Assembly (NCBI GenBank): GCA_947575805.1
Contig: CANPOY010000008.1
Span: 1 to 64,000, forward strand
DNA from: an uncultured Lachnospiraceae bacterium
Lineage (GTDB): Bacteria; Bacillota; Clostridia; Lachnospirales; Lachnospiraceae
Reading direction: 5' to 3'
Length of the DNA stretch: 64,000 nt
The position numbers and the translations under genes were made by a program. The notes below the pieces were generated by a model. It did not search any database, had not been told where the DNA came from, and was given only the letters and a program-made list of their open reading frames with translations. Shown piece by piece: positions 51,015 to 59,948 of the stretch (positions are counted from its first letter, which is position 1; each line of letters opens with the position of its first letter).

Positions 51015-51052
51015 GACCGATCGCCCATGCGGGTGGTCGGTCTGTTGTATTT
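51015..51052 (+). terminator. terminator of rpsF-ssb-rpsR
   Basis: A 12-bp stem GACCGATCGCCC (51015-51026) with GGGTGGTCGGTC (51031-51042), including two G-U pairs, loop ATGC, then a T-rich tail. Confidence 0.8.
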
Positions 51053-51077
51053 CTGTGGGCAGGGCACCGCGCTTTCC

Positions 51078-51329
51078 TCAGGATTCCCTTGCGGTTCCGG
51101 CGTTGATTCCAAGGATGGCAGTGGGAATGTTGTCCAGGGTCAGCAGCTTTTCGGTCTGGCTGTAGCAGGTTTCATAATCGCATCCGCCAAAAGTTTCATA
51201 ATATTGGGGGCGACAGGAGATTCCGTCCAGCTTGCCGGTGAGGATGACCAGGATGGAATTGCAGACCTGATTCACTTTTGCTACAAAAATCTTCCTTCGT
51301 GTGAAATTACGGGGATACCTATTATACAA
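51078..51329 (-). pseudogene. possible gene fragment, minus strand
   Basis: An 83-codon open frame on the minus strand (KIFVAKVNQVCNS, LTGKLDGISCRPQYYET) looks protein-like and has no ribosome site or upstream promoter. The opposite strand is also open over most of this stretch. It lies in a zone of broken genes. No family is recognised. It may be a relic or simply chance coding in decayed DNA. Confidence 0.25.
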
Positions 51330-51592
51330 ACTATTTTAATCCCGAGGGAGCCTATATGAGTACGCTCCTGTCCTCAACCTTTACCTCGGCCAACAAGGAA
51401 TACATTCAGAATGCCCTGCGGACCTGGTATAAAATACCGCTGGTGACGGATATAGCCTTTGATGCCGTGAAGCAGGCGGCAGTGCTGATCTTCCTGATCC
51501 GGTTGGCAGTGGTGTACCTGGTCGGCCAGAGAAAGCTGGCGGAAAATATGGAGAATTCCGGATTGGTCGGCTGGAGGAAAGGCATGAGATGA
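51305..51592 (+). pseudogene. C-terminal fragment with one membrane segment
   Basis: The frame reads through from near 51305 (GDTYYTNYFNPEG) into an ORF with ATG at 51356 and continues to 51592. It has a hydrophobic stretch (AAVLIFLIRLAVVYLVG) near its end, then a basic tail. It lacks a full N-terminus and has no ribosome site at the first ATG, so it looks like the 3' end of a membrane protein gene whose front was lost. Family not recognised. Its stop overlaps the start of a lipoprotein signal ORF. Confidence 0.35.
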
Positions 51593-52063
51593 AAAAGCGA
51601 ATAATGATTTTGGCCGCGCTGGGGCTGACTCTCATGCTGGCCGGCTGCGGCGGGGAGACGTCTCCGGGCGAAGCGGAGGAAAATGCCCAGGAGGATGAAG
51701 TTTCCGGCCGGGGGACAGTCAGGAGAGTGACCAAATGGAAGAGACGAATTACAATAAAATGATGGTGGATGAGAACCTCATCTGCCAGACCAGGGAGGAC
51801 ATTGCCGCATTGCTCTTTGACAGGGAAAAGGGCATCGGCCTGACCTGCTACCGGTATAACCTGGGAGCAGGCTCGGCGGAGAGTAAAAACGGCACATCCG
51901 GACCAGTGAGTGGTGCGAGATGGTGAACGGCAGCGATTTTACCATGGATTCCGCCATCCACATTGCCCAGGAAATTGCCGAGGATTTAAGGATTCTGGAC
52001 GATCCTTCAAAGCCGATAACCATTACCGGAGGAAGCGTCACCACGATAGTATTGACAAAATGA
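51589..52063 (+). pseudogene. decayed lipoprotein/GH30-type glycoside hydrolase remnants
   Basis: Three pieces in different frames. 51589-51762 encodes 57 aa with a clear lipoprotein signal (LTLMLAGCGG). 51735-51926 encodes IGLTCYRYNLGAGSAESKNG, the substrate-cleft strand of GH30 glycosidases. About 51919-52063 reads MVNGSDFTMDSAIHIAQEIAEDL in another frame, like the later GH30 core. The catalytic domain between them is missing, so the gene has suffered frameshifts and a large deletion. It is followed directly by an intact GH35 gene. The lipoprotein piece may be from the same or another gene. Confidence 0.5.
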
Positions 52064-52145
52064 AGAAAGCAGTCTGGCATAATGTAAGGATTACTCCGGA
52101 GGTATGCAAGTACTGTGACACAAATTATGTAAGGAAAGACAGGAT

Positions 52146-53891
52146 ATGAGTACATTTGAAATTAAAGAGACCTTTTATTTGGACGGAAAGCCTTTTCAGA
52201 TAATTTCCGGAAGCATTCATTATTTCCGTATTGTGCCGGAATACTGGCGCGACAGGCTGGAGAAGCTGAAAAGCCTGGGAATGAACACGGTGGAGACTTA
52301 CATCCCCTGGAATATGCACGAGCCTGAGAAGGGGAAATTTGTCTTTGACGGTATGTGTAATGTGGTAGAATTTGTGAAGATTGCCGAGGAGCTGGGTTTA
52401 TATGTGATCTTAAGGCCTTCGCCGTATATCTGTGCGGAATGGGAGTTTGGCGGACTGCCGGGGTGGCTGCTGTCCGGGGAAGGGATGCGTCTGCGGGTGA
52501 GCGATCCCGCTTTCTTAGGGCATGTGCAGGACTATTACAATGTGCTCCTGCCCATTCTGAAGCCTTTACAGATTACAGAGGGCGGAAATGTCATTCTCAT
52601 GCAGATAGAGAATGAGTACGGCTATTTCGGAAACGACAGGCGCTACATGGAGCAGCTGCGGGATATGCTGCGGGCGGGCGGAATTACCGTGCCGCTGATA
52701 ACCTCTGACGAGCCGAAGGACGAGAGCATGGAAGGAGGCAGTGTGGAAGGGGCCCTGCCCACTGGAAATTTCGGCTCCAATACCAGAGAACGCTTTGAGA
52801 TTATGAAGAAGCATGTAAAGGGCGGGCCTCTGATGGGGGCTGAATTCTGGGTGGGCTGGTTTGACCACTGGGGCAACGGCGGCCATATGACGGGCAATCT
52901 GGAACAAAGTGCTGCGGATCTGGATGAAATGCTGAAGACAGGACATGTGAATGTCTATATGTTCATCGGCGGTACAAACTTCGGCTTTATGAACGGCTCA
53001 AACTATTATGACGCCTTGACGCCGGATGTAACCTCCTACGATTACGACGCGATCCTGACGGAGGCCGGGGATCTTACCCGGAAATATGAGGTTTACAGGG
53101 AAATTATCGGAAAATATACTCAGCTTCCCCGGGTGGAGTTCAGTACGCCTATTGCAAAGAAAGCTTACGGAAGGGTACGGGAAGGCGGGCGTGTGGGACT
53201 GTTTCAAGCACTGGGGGATATTGCAAAGCCGGTGGAAAGTGTCTGTACCCGGTCCATGGAGCGGCTGGGGCAGTACTACGGTTATATTCTCTATGTGTCC
53301 GGGATTCGGAATGAGAGGAAACTGGAAAAAATCCGTCTGCGCAAGGCAAACGACAGGGCTAATATTTTCTTAGGGGACCGGCGGCTGCTGACGTTGTATG
53401 ACCGGGAACTGCTGGAGGAGCATAAAGTGGATGTCCCGGCCCGGCCCGGCGATGAGCTGCGCATTCTGGTGGAAAACATGGGGCGTGTGAACTTTGGCCC
53501 CGGGATGGAGGAACAGCGCAAGGGTATTGACGGCAGCGTACAAATTAACGGCCACATGCACCATAACTGGCAGCAGTATTGTCTGCCCCTCAATAATCTG
53601 GAGAAGCTGGATTTCGACAGAGGATATACAGAGGGGCTGCCCGGGTTTCATCGATTCGAGCTTTCGGTGGAGGAGAAGGGAGATACCTTTCTGGAGCTGG
53701 AGGGCTGGGGGAAGGGCTGTGTCTTTGTGAACGGCTTTAACATCGGAAGGTTCTGGGAAATAGGACCTCAGAAAAGATTGTATATCCCGGCGCCGCTTTT
53801 GAAGCAGGGGAAAAACGAGATCATTGTATTTGAGACGGAAGGTAAAAGCACAGGAGAGATCAGCTTCCGGGACGAACCGGACATCGGATAA
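52146..53891 (+). CDS. beta-galactosidase, GH35 family
   Basis: A 581-aa glycoside hydrolase. The TIM barrel has DGKPFQIISGSIHYFRI, ETYIPWNMHEP, LRPSPYICAEWEFGG, then acid/base Glu in QIENEYG and nucleophile Glu in GAEFWVGWFDHWG. A C-terminal jelly-roll (GWGKGCVFVNGFNIGRFWE) is typical of GH35. No signal peptide, so it cleaves beta-galactosides taken up into the cytoplasm. Start follows GGAAAGACAGG. It sits in the stretch that separates rpsR from gdpP, which are usually close in Firmicutes; together with the decayed GH30 gene it looks like a local insertion. Confidence 0.93.
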   Translation: MSTFEIKETFYLDGKPFQIISGSIHYFRIVPEYWRDRLEKLKSLGMNTVETYIPWNMHEPEKGKFVFDGMCNVVEFVKIAEELGLYVILRPSPYICAEWEFGGLPGWLLSGEGMRLRVSDPAFLGHVQDYYNVLLPILKPLQITEGGNVILMQIENEYGYFGNDRRYMEQLRDMLRAGGITVPLITSDEPKDESMEGGSVEGALPTGNFGSNTRERFEIMKKHVKGGPLMGAEFWVGWFDHWGNGGHMTGNLEQSAADLDEMLKTGHVNVYMFIGGTNFGFMNGSNYYDALTPDVTSYDYDAILTEAGDLTRKYEVYREIIGKYTQLPRVEFSTPIAKKAYGRVREGGRVGLFQALGDIAKPVESVCTRSMERLGQYYGYILYVSGIRNERKLEKIRLRKANDRANIFLGDRRLLTLYDRELLEEHKVDVPARPGDELRILVENMGRVNFGPGMEEQRKGIDGSVQINGHMHHNWQQYCLPLNNLEKLDFDRGYTEGLPGFHRFELSVEEKGDTFLELEGWGKGCVFVNGFNIGRFWEIGPQKRLYIPAPLLKQGKNEIIVFETEGKSTGEISFRDEPDIG

Positions 53892-53901
53892 AAGAGGCTA
53901 A

Positions 53902-53931
53902 AAAAGGGAGATGACAAAACATCTCCCTTTT
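53902..53931 (+). terminator. terminator after GH35 gene
   Basis: AAAAGGGAGATG (53902-53913) pairs with CATCTCCCTTTT (53920-53931), loop of 6 nt, with a T run built into the 3' arm. Confidence 0.88.
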
Positions 53932-53966
53932 TGACAAATTAATTTGTGGCATAGTGTAGGGGAATA

Positions 53967-53975
53967 TGATATAAT
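53967..53975 (+). promoter_or_regulatory. extended -10 promoter of gdpP operon
   Basis: TGA-TATAAT (TG at 53967-53968, TATAAT 53970-53975). No good -35 is at the right distance. The start of transcription near 53982 leaves about 15 nt before the ATG at 53997. Confidence 0.55.
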
Positions 53976-53996
53976 GGCTTTATGGAGCGTATTCAT

Positions 53997-56048
53997 ATGA
54001 AGAAGAGAATCAGGTTAAAGGGCCGTATCAGGACCTACATACAATTTAGTATCTATTTGGGTATATTGCTTCTGTTTGTGGACGCAGCCGTGTTCCTGAT
54101 CAATATACAGGCGGGGCTGCTTCTGGCGGGTTACTCCGTCGTTTACTTTGCCATTACGTTGTCCCTCTATTTTTATAACAAGCCTATTATTATGAATGAG
54201 CTGATCAGTTTTGCCACGGAGTACGGGCAGATTCAGAGAAAGCTTCTGCGGGACATGGATTTGCCCTATGCGCTGCTGGACGACAGCGGGAAGGTCATCT
54301 GGACCAATACCGCCTTTGAGACAGTGGTAAATCAGCCAAAGGGCTATAATAAGTCTGTCACTTCGCTGTTTCCCACCATTACCAGAGACCGTCTTCCGGA
54401 CGACAACGGATTGGACGAGGCTCAGTATGAGCTGGAATATGAAGGCGGAGAGTACGTCGCGAAGTTCAGGAAGATCTCTCTGAAGGAGATGGCGGAACAC
54501 AGTGACATGATCGATTCGAGAGACTACAACGGTTACCTGATCGCGGTCTATCTGTATGACGAGACGGCCTTGCACATTGCTTTACAGGAGGTAGACGACC
54601 AGAGCCTGGCAGTTGGGATGATCTATCTTGATAATTATGAAGAAGCGATGGAAAGCGTGGAGGAGGTGCGCCGTTCCCTGCTGGTGGCGCTGATCGACAG
54701 AAAGGTAAATAAATATATTTCCGGATATGACGGGATCTGCAAGAAGCTGGAGAAGGACAAGTACCTGATCATCCTGAGAAAGAAGATGATTGCGCAGCTG
54801 CAGGAGAATCGATTTGACCTCCTGGAAGAGGTTAAGACCGTAAATATCGGAAACGAGATGGCAGTGACTGCCAGTATCGGCGTGGGGTTGGATGGACTTT
54901 CCTACGCCCAGAATTACGAATTTTCCCGTAATGCCATAGACCTTGCCCTTGGACGGGGCGGAGACCAGGCGGTCATCAAGACCCCGGAGAGCATTGTTTA
55001 TTACGGCGGAAAAAGTCAGCAGGTGGAGAAAAATACGAGGGTGAAGGCAAGAGTGAAAGCACATGCCCTCAGGGAGATAATTACCGGCAAGGACCTGGTG
55101 CTTGTCATGGGCCACCGGATGCCGGATGCAGACAGCTTCGGAGCGGCGGTGGGAATATACCGTGCGGCCCAGACCCTGGAGCGAAAGGCGCATATTGTCC
55201 TAAATGATGTGCCGCCCAGCATTCAGCCCATGGTGGACATGTTCCGGAATAATCAGGAGTATCAGGAAGATATGATTATAGGGAACCAGCAGGCAATTGA
55301 GGCGGCCGGCGGCAATTGTGTCCTGGTGGTGGTGGATGTGAATAAGCCCTCCATCACGGAGTGCCCGGATCTGCTGCGCTTCTGCAAGTCAGTGGTGGTG
55401 CTGGATCACCACAGACAGGGGACGGAGACGATTGAGAATGCGACGCTTTCTTATGTGGAACCTTACGCGTCTTCGGCATCGGAGATGGTATCGGAAATAC
55501 TGCAGTATACCTATGACAATATCAAAATCCGCACGGAGGAGGCTGATTGCCTATATTCCGGCATTATGGTGGATACCAATAATTTTATGACCAAGACCGG
55601 GGTACGCACCTTTGAAGCGGCGGCATTCCTGAGACGGAACGGTGCGGATGTGACTCGCGTGCGGAAGCTGTTTCGTGAGGATGCTCTGGAATATAAGGCC
55701 AAGGCGGACGCAGTCAGCCAGGCGGAGATTTATAAGCAGTATTTTGCAATCTCCATCTGTACCGCGGACGAGCTTCCCAGCCCTACGGTGATCGGAGCAC
55801 AGGCGGCAAACGAGCTGCTGAATATCAAGGGAATCAAGGCGAGCTTTGTATTGACGGATTATCAGGGAAAGGTATATATCAGCGCGCGTTCCATAGATGA
55901 GGTAAATGTGCAGATTATCATGGAGAGAATGGGCGGCGGCGGACATTTAAGCACGGCGGCATGCCAGATGGAGGGCATGGGTGCGATAGAGGCTATCGGC
56001 GCATTGAAGCGGACCATTGATTCCATGCTGGAGAACAACGAGATATGA
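53997..56048 (+). CDS. gdpP: cyclic-di-AMP phosphodiesterase GdpP
   Basis: A 683-aa membrane phosphodiesterase that hydrolyses c-di-AMP to pApA. Order: two membrane helices (about 15-70), degenerate PAS domain (about 80-180), degenerate GGDEF domain (about 190-330), then DHH/DHHA1 catalytic part with GHRMPDADSFGAA, VVDVN, VLDHHRQG (near residue 467) and DTNNF metal residues, and a GGGGH motif near the C-terminus. Length is typical. ATG 53997 is chosen with GGAG about 9 nt upstream; ATG 53982 would be at the first nucleotide of the message. Followed by rplI and dnaB as in most Firmicutes. Confidence 0.92.
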   Translation: MKKRIRLKGRIRTYIQFSIYLGILLLFVDAAVFLINIQAGLLLAGYSVVYFAITLSLYFYNKPIIMNELISFATEYGQIQRKLLRDMDLPYALLDDSGKVIWTNTAFETVVNQPKGYNKSVTSLFPTITRDRLPDDNGLDEAQYELEYEGGEYVAKFRKISLKEMAEHSDMIDSRDYNGYLIAVYLYDETALHIALQEVDDQSLAVGMIYLDNYEEAMESVEEVRRSLLVALIDRKVNKYISGYDGICKKLEKDKYLIILRKKMIAQLQENRFDLLEEVKTVNIGNEMAVTASIGVGLDGLSYAQNYEFSRNAIDLALGRGGDQAVIKTPESIVYYGGKSQQVEKNTRVKARVKAHALREIITGKDLVLVMGHRMPDADSFGAAVGIYRAAQTLERKAHIVLNDVPPSIQPMVDMFRNNQEYQEDMIIGNQQAIEAAGGNCVLVVVDVNKPSITECPDLLRFCKSVVVLDHHRQGTETIENATLSYVEPYASSASEMVSEILQYTYDNIKIRTEEADCLYSGIMVDTNNFMTKTGVRTFEAAAFLRRNGADVTRVRKLFREDALEYKAKADAVSQAEIYKQYFAISICTADELPSPTVIGAQAANELLNIKGIKASFVLTDYQGKVYISARSIDEVNVQIIMERMGGGGHLSTAACQMEGMGAIEAIGALKRTIDSMLENNEI

Positions 56049-56093
56049 TCGCAAGGAAGGTGATTCATCTCAACAACAGAAAGAGGTGCAGAT

Positions 56094-56537
56094 ATGAAAA
56101 TAATTTTACAGCAGGATGAAAAAAAGCTGGGAAAAAAGGGCGATATTGTTGAAGTAAGTGAAGGTTTTGCGAGAAATTATATCCTGCCGAAGAAAATCGG
56201 TGTGGAGGCAACCCCTGCAAACATGAATGATTTAAAGCTTAGAAAGGCGAATAACGCGAAGATTGCCCAGGAGCAGCTGGATGCGGCGAAGGCTTTGGCT
56301 GAAAGGCTGGAGTCCCGGATTGTAGAAATAAAGATCAAGGCGGGAGAGGGAGGCAAGACCTTCGGCTCCGTGTCGGCAAAGGAGATTTCAACGGCCCTGA
56401 AGGAACAGCATGGCATTGAGATAGATAAAAAGAAACTTCAGCTGCCGGAGGCCCTGAAAGCCTTGGGCAGCTATGAGATTTCCGTCAGGCTTCATCCCCA
56501 GGTCACCGGTAAGATGACAGTAAAGGTAACAACGTGA
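56094..56537 (+). CDS. rplI: 50S ribosomal protein L9
   Basis: A 147-aa protein starting MKIILQQDEKKLGKKGD, with the FARNYILPKK RNA-binding block, a long central helix, and the C-terminal domain (GKTFGSVSAKEI, LKALGSYEI). Typical L9 length. It bridges the L1 stalk region of the large subunit. Start follows AAGAGGTGCAG. Confidence 0.97.
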   Translation: MKIILQQDEKKLGKKGDIVEVSEGFARNYILPKKIGVEATPANMNDLKLRKANNAKIAQEQLDAAKALAERLESRIVEIKIKAGEGGKTFGSVSAKEISTALKEQHGIEIDKKKLQLPEALKALGSYEISVRLHPQVTGKMTVKVTT

Positions 56538-56562
56538 GCAGAATAAAGGGTTGAAGGAAGCC

Positions 56563-57897
56563 ATGCCGGAAGAAAGCGTAATAAAAAGAATACTACCCCA
56601 CAGCATTGAGGCGGAGCAATCCGTGATAGGTTCTATGATCATGGACAGGGAAGCCATTGTAGTGGCCTCTGAACTGATTGCAGGAGATGATTTTTACAAC
56701 AGGCAGTACGGTATTCTCTTCGAGACCATGGTGGAGCTGAATGATGCGGGAAGCCCTGTAGACCTTGTCACTCTGCAGAATAAGCTGAAGGAGAAGGACG
56801 TCCCGCCGGAGGTCAGCAGCCTGGAGTTTGTCAGGGAGCTGATAACAGCGGTTCCCACTTCTGCAAATATTAAGTACTATGCGAATATTGTGGCGGAAAA
56901 GGCCACACTGCGCAGGCTGATCCGCCTCAACGAGGAGATTGCCAATACCTGCTATGCAGGCAGAGAAAGCCTGGAATACATATTGGAAGATACGGAGAAG
57001 AAGGTTTTCCAGCTGGTGCAGAAGCGCACGACGGATGAGTATGTTCCGGTGCGCCAGATCGTAATGAATGCCATGGACAGGATCGAGATGGCGGCGAAGA
57101 ACAAGGGAAATGTCACCGGTATTCCCACGGGCTTTATTGATCTGGATTATCGAACCGCGGGTCTGCAACCTTCCGATCTGATTCTGGTGGCAGCCCGTCC
57201 TTCCATGGGAAAGACGGCATTTGAACTCAACCTGGCACAGTATATGGCAATACGGAAGAATATGGCAGTGGCACTGTTTAGTCTGGAAATGAGCAAGGAG
57301 CAACTGATTAACCGTATGTTTTCCCAGGAGTCCGGCGTGGATGCACAGAAGCTCCGTACAGGCCAGCTGAACGATCAGGAGTGGGAGCGGCTGATTGAAA
57401 GTGCCGGTATCATAGGCAAATCAAAGCTGATTATAGATGATACTCCGGGTATCAGCATCGGTGAGCTTCGTTCCAAATGCAGAAAGTATAAGCTGGAACA
57501 GAATATTTCTGTTATCATGATAGATTATCTGCAGTTAATGTCGGGCGGAGGCAGGTCAGAATCCAGACAGCAGGAGATTTCGGAAATATCCAGATCACTG
57601 AAGGCGTTGGCAAGAGAATTGAGCGTACCGGTGGTAGCCCTGTCACAGCTGTCCCGTGCGGTAGAGCAGAGGCCTGACCACAGGCCCATGCTGTCCGATT
57701 TGAGAGAGTCGGGAGCGATTGAGCAGGATGCTGACGTAGTCATGTTTTTGTACAGAGACGATTATTATAATCACGATTCCCCGGAGAAGGGGATTTTGGA
57801 AGTGATCATAGCCAAACAGAGAAATGGTCCCATAGGTACGGTAAAGCTGGGATGGCTGCCGGAATACACCAGATTTGTCAATCTGGAGCGGGAATAG
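56563..57897 (+). CDS. dnaB: replicative DNA helicase DnaB
   Basis: A 444-aa hexameric helicase that unwinds DNA at the replication fork. N-terminal domain: RILPHSIEAEQSVIGSM. RecA-like core: AARPSMGKTAFE (Walker A), LFSLEMSKEQL, IMIDYLQLMSG (Walker B), and the arginine-finger/L2 region SRAVEQRPDHRPMLSDLRESGAIEQDAD. Complete with no intein. ATG 56563 has GAAGGA directly upstream; the frame begins at a TTG four codons earlier. Last gene of gdpP-rplI-dnaB. Confidence 0.95.
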   Translation: MPEESVIKRILPHSIEAEQSVIGSMIMDREAIVVASELIAGDDFYNRQYGILFETMVELNDAGSPVDLVTLQNKLKEKDVPPEVSSLEFVRELITAVPTSANIKYYANIVAEKATLRRLIRLNEEIANTCYAGRESLEYILEDTEKKVFQLVQKRTTDEYVPVRQIVMNAMDRIEMAAKNKGNVTGIPTGFIDLDYRTAGLQPSDLILVAARPSMGKTAFELNLAQYMAIRKNMAVALFSLEMSKEQLINRMFSQESGVDAQKLRTGQLNDQEWERLIESAGIIGKSKLIIDDTPGISIGELRSKCRKYKLEQNISVIMIDYLQLMSGGGRSESRQQEISEISRSLKALARELSVPVVALSQLSRAVEQRPDHRPMLSDLRESGAIEQDADVVMFLYRDDYYNHDSPEKGILEVIIAKQRNGPIGTVKLGWLPEYTRFVNLERE

Positions 57898-57924
57898 GGT
57901 TTGTAGCCTGACCATTTATTTACG

Positions 57925-57956
57925 AAAGAGAATGAGCAAAGTGCTTATTCTCTTTT
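57925..57956 (+). terminator. terminator after dnaB
   Basis: A 14-bp stem AAAGAGAATGAGCA (57925-57938) with its complement (57942-57955, one G-U pair), ending in TTTT. Confidence 0.85.
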
Positions 57957-57991
57957 AGTATGCAAACATAGAGTCGGAGAAAGGAGAAACA

Positions 57992-58777
57992 ATGAACAAC
58001 TATTTATTTATTTCAGATGCGGCGAAGGAAGTAAAGGTGGAGAGTCATGTACTGCGTTACTGGGAGGAGGAGCTTCACCTCCCGATCAAACGCAATGAGC
58101 TGGGACATCGGTATTATACAAAGGAGGATGTGGAGCGATTTAAGACGATTAAGGGAATGAAAGAGAGGGGACTGCAGTTGAAAGCAATTAAGATGATTTT
58201 AAAAGACGGGAAGCTTGATCTGCTTTCCGGGCAGCCGGAAGGAATGAAGGAGGAAGTCGTCCGGCAAATGGAAGCAGAGCAGGGGGCTGACCGGGAGGGG
58301 GAAGCAGAGCAGGAAACCGCCCGGGAGGCAGGGACGGAACAAGGTATGATACAGTCGGAGGATCGGGAGAAAGCCCAGTCGCCGCTTCAGCCGGGGGAGC
58401 AGCCTTCGGAGCAGCGCAAGGAGAAGCTTTTGGTTCGGCCAATGCAGGAACAGCCTGCCGATATTGTGAAAGTAGGAGGGGCTGCATTGGCGGCAGAGTC
58501 GAAGGAAGAGAAATCCAAGAGGCTGCAATGGCTGCTGCAGCAGCTGATCCGTGAGACGCTGCTGGAAAACAATGAAGAACTTTGCAGAGAAATCAAGGAG
58601 AGCGTGGTAAAGGAGCTGGATTACCAGTTCAGGATGAAGGAAGAACGGGATGAACGCAGGGATAAGATCCTGCAGGAGAGGGAGGAAGAGCACTATAAAA
58701 GGATGGACGAGCTTTTGAGAAAAAAGGCCAGGAAGGGATTTCGGGCAGGTAAGAAAAAGAAGGACATCTCGAGCTGA
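57992..58777 (+). CDS. MerR-type HTH protein with disordered middle and coiled-coil C-terminus
   Basis: A 261-aa protein. Residues 1-70 are a MerR-type winged helix (FISDAAKEVKVESHVLRYWEEE, LGHRYYTKEDVERF). Residues about 85-150 are a low-complexity Glu/Gln/Gly stretch. Residues about 165-245 are a charged coiled coil (EERDERRDKILQEREEEHY), and the protein ends in a Lys/Arg-rich tail. No metal or ligand Cys is present. The architecture recalls RacA-type chromosome-anchoring proteins more than classic MerR sensors, but this is inference. Start follows GGAGAAAGGAGAAAC. Monocistronic. Confidence 0.7.
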   Translation: MNNYLFISDAAKEVKVESHVLRYWEEELHLPIKRNELGHRYYTKEDVERFKTIKGMKERGLQLKAIKMILKDGKLDLLSGQPEGMKEEVVRQMEAEQGADREGEAEQETAREAGTEQGMIQSEDREKAQSPLQPGEQPSEQRKEKLLVRPMQEQPADIVKVGGAALAAESKEEKSKRLQWLLQQLIRETLLENNEELCREIKESVVKELDYQFRMKEERDERRDKILQEREEEHYKRMDELLRKKARKGFRAGKKKKDISS

Positions 58778-58790
58778 GATGCCCTTCTTT
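58756..58790. terminator. bidirectional terminator between MerR-type and ferredoxin genes
   Basis: AAAGAAGG-A-CATCTC (58756-58770), loop GAGCT, GAGATG-C-CCTTCTTT (58776-58790). Each arm has T or A runs, so it can stop transcription from both convergent genes; it overlaps the stop codon of the plus-strand gene. Confidence 0.75.
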
Positions 58791-58811
58791 CTGAGCCTGC
58801 GAAGCTGTATC

Positions 58812-58982
58812 TTATGCCTCTGCGATAGCGCCGACGGGGCACTGGCCTGCGCAGGAGCCGCAGTCGATGCACTTGTCTGCATCAATTTCAAACTTGCCGT
58901 CTCCCATGCTGATAGCGCCGACGGGGCACTGAGACTCGCATGCACCGCATGCTACACACGCATCACCAATTGCATATGCCAT
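58812..58982 (-). CDS. 2[4Fe-4S] ferredoxin
   Basis: A 56-aa clostridial-type ferredoxin with two CxxCxxCxxxCP clusters (CVACGACESQCP and CIDCGSCAGQCP) on a duplicated fold. It carries electrons in anaerobic metabolism, for example from pyruvate:ferredoxin oxidoreductase or to hydrogenase, and could reduce the PFL-activating enzyme encoded next to it. ATG 58982 has AAGGAGGATAAGG upstream; the frame is open to 59045 but the extra residues are not ferredoxin-like. Confidence 0.95.
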   Translation of the reverse strand: MAYAIGDACVACGACESQCPVGAISMGDGKFEIDADKCIDCGSCAGQCPVGAIAEA

Positions 58983-59094
58983 AACCTTATCCTCCTTATT
59001 ATCTGATACAAATTCCATGAATATTGTAATATAAAATAGGCACAATTACAACATCCAAATAATGAAAAGTATATATTAGTAGGAACTAACTTTG

Positions 59095-59850
59095 TTAATG
59101 CTCCTCTTCCCTGCGTTTTCGAATACCATCCAGAATCACCTGTTTTTTCTCCAGGAGTATTTTTTTGTCCATGGCGGGAACACCCTTTAATTTGTATTCC
59201 ATTCCCAGACTTTCGTATTTCTTTTCTCCCATGGTATGATAGGGAAGCACGTCCAAAGCTTTTAGATTTTCAAATTGTCCGATAAAGTATCCCAGTTGGA
59301 ACAGATACTTGTTGTCATCCGTGATACCGGGTACTACCACATGGCGAATCCACATATCTACATGCTTTTCACTCAGATATTCTGCAAATTTCAGAATATT
59401 GTCGTTGGGCTGTTCGGTAAGCTCCCGGTGCTTTTCGGGATCAATATGCTTGATGTCAAGCATGACAAGATCCGTCATACCCATAAGCTGATCCATTTTT
59501 GCAAGCTGGACAGCATTATCGGGATTAAATGCAATGCCTGAGGAGTCAATGCAAGTGTGAATATCGCGTTCTTTTGCCAGTGTAAAAAGATCAATCAGGA
59601 AATCCAGCTGCATCAGTGGTTCTCCTCCAGTGACGGTGAGGCCGCCGCCGTTAGCGTAGTACGCACTGTTTCTCTCATATTGCTCAATAATGTATGACGG
59701 CTCCATGAGGGTACCGCCGTTCATGTCCCAGGTATCAGGGTTGTGACAATAAGCGCACCGCATGGGGCAGCCCTGCACGAAAACTACAAAACGTGTGCCC
59801 GGACCGTCTACTGTACCAAAGCTTTCTAAAGAATGAATTCTGCCCTGCAT
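59095..59850 (-). CDS. pflA: pyruvate formate-lyase activating enzyme
   Basis: A 251-aa radical SAM enzyme that makes the glycyl radical on PFL. GTVDGPGTRFVVFVQGCP, then CAYCHNPDTW with the CxxxCxxC cluster (CPMRCAYC), TVTGGEPLMQ for SAM, LDIKHI, and VVPGITDD. Length and motifs are normal. The gene starts at ATG 59850, with AGGAGG 7 nt upstream; an ATG two codons earlier touches the ribosome site. Its substrate here would be the separate 80-aa glycyl-radical protein, not the catalytic chain. A terminator lies between it and the PFL genes upstream. Confidence 0.95.
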   Translation of the reverse strand: MQGRIHSLESFGTVDGPGTRFVVFVQGCPMRCAYCHNPDTWDMNGGTLMEPSYIIEQYERNSAYYANGGGLTVTGGEPLMQLDFLIDLFTLAKERDIHTCIDSSGIAFNPDNAVQLAKMDQLMGMTDLVMLDIKHIDPEKHRELTEQPNDNILKFAEYLSEKHVDMWIRHVVVPGITDDNKYLFQLGYFIGQFENLKALDVLPYHTMGEKKYESLGMEYKLKGVPAMDKKILLEKKQVILDGIRKRREEEH

Positions 59851-59894
59851 GAACATTCCTCCTGATTTTTTCTATAAAAAGGTTTCGAAAGTGA

Positions 59895-59928
59895 TAAAAA
59901 GACCCCGGGCAGAAAATCTGCCCAGGGA
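59895..59928 (-). terminator. terminator of the PFL operon
   Basis: On the minus strand CCCTGGGCAGA pairs with TCTGCCCGGGG around loop TTT, followed by TCTTTTT. One mismatch in an 11-bp stem. A second hairpin, AAGAATTGC / GCAATTCTT (59929-59950), overlaps the stop codon just upstream. Confidence 0.85.
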
Positions 59929-59948
59929 AAGAATTGCACAGGCAATTC

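Noticed and set aside
58812..58982. Apparent direct DNA repeat near 58825-58925
   Set aside because: It reflects the two-fold duplicated cluster motif of the ferredoxin itself, not a separate repeat element.
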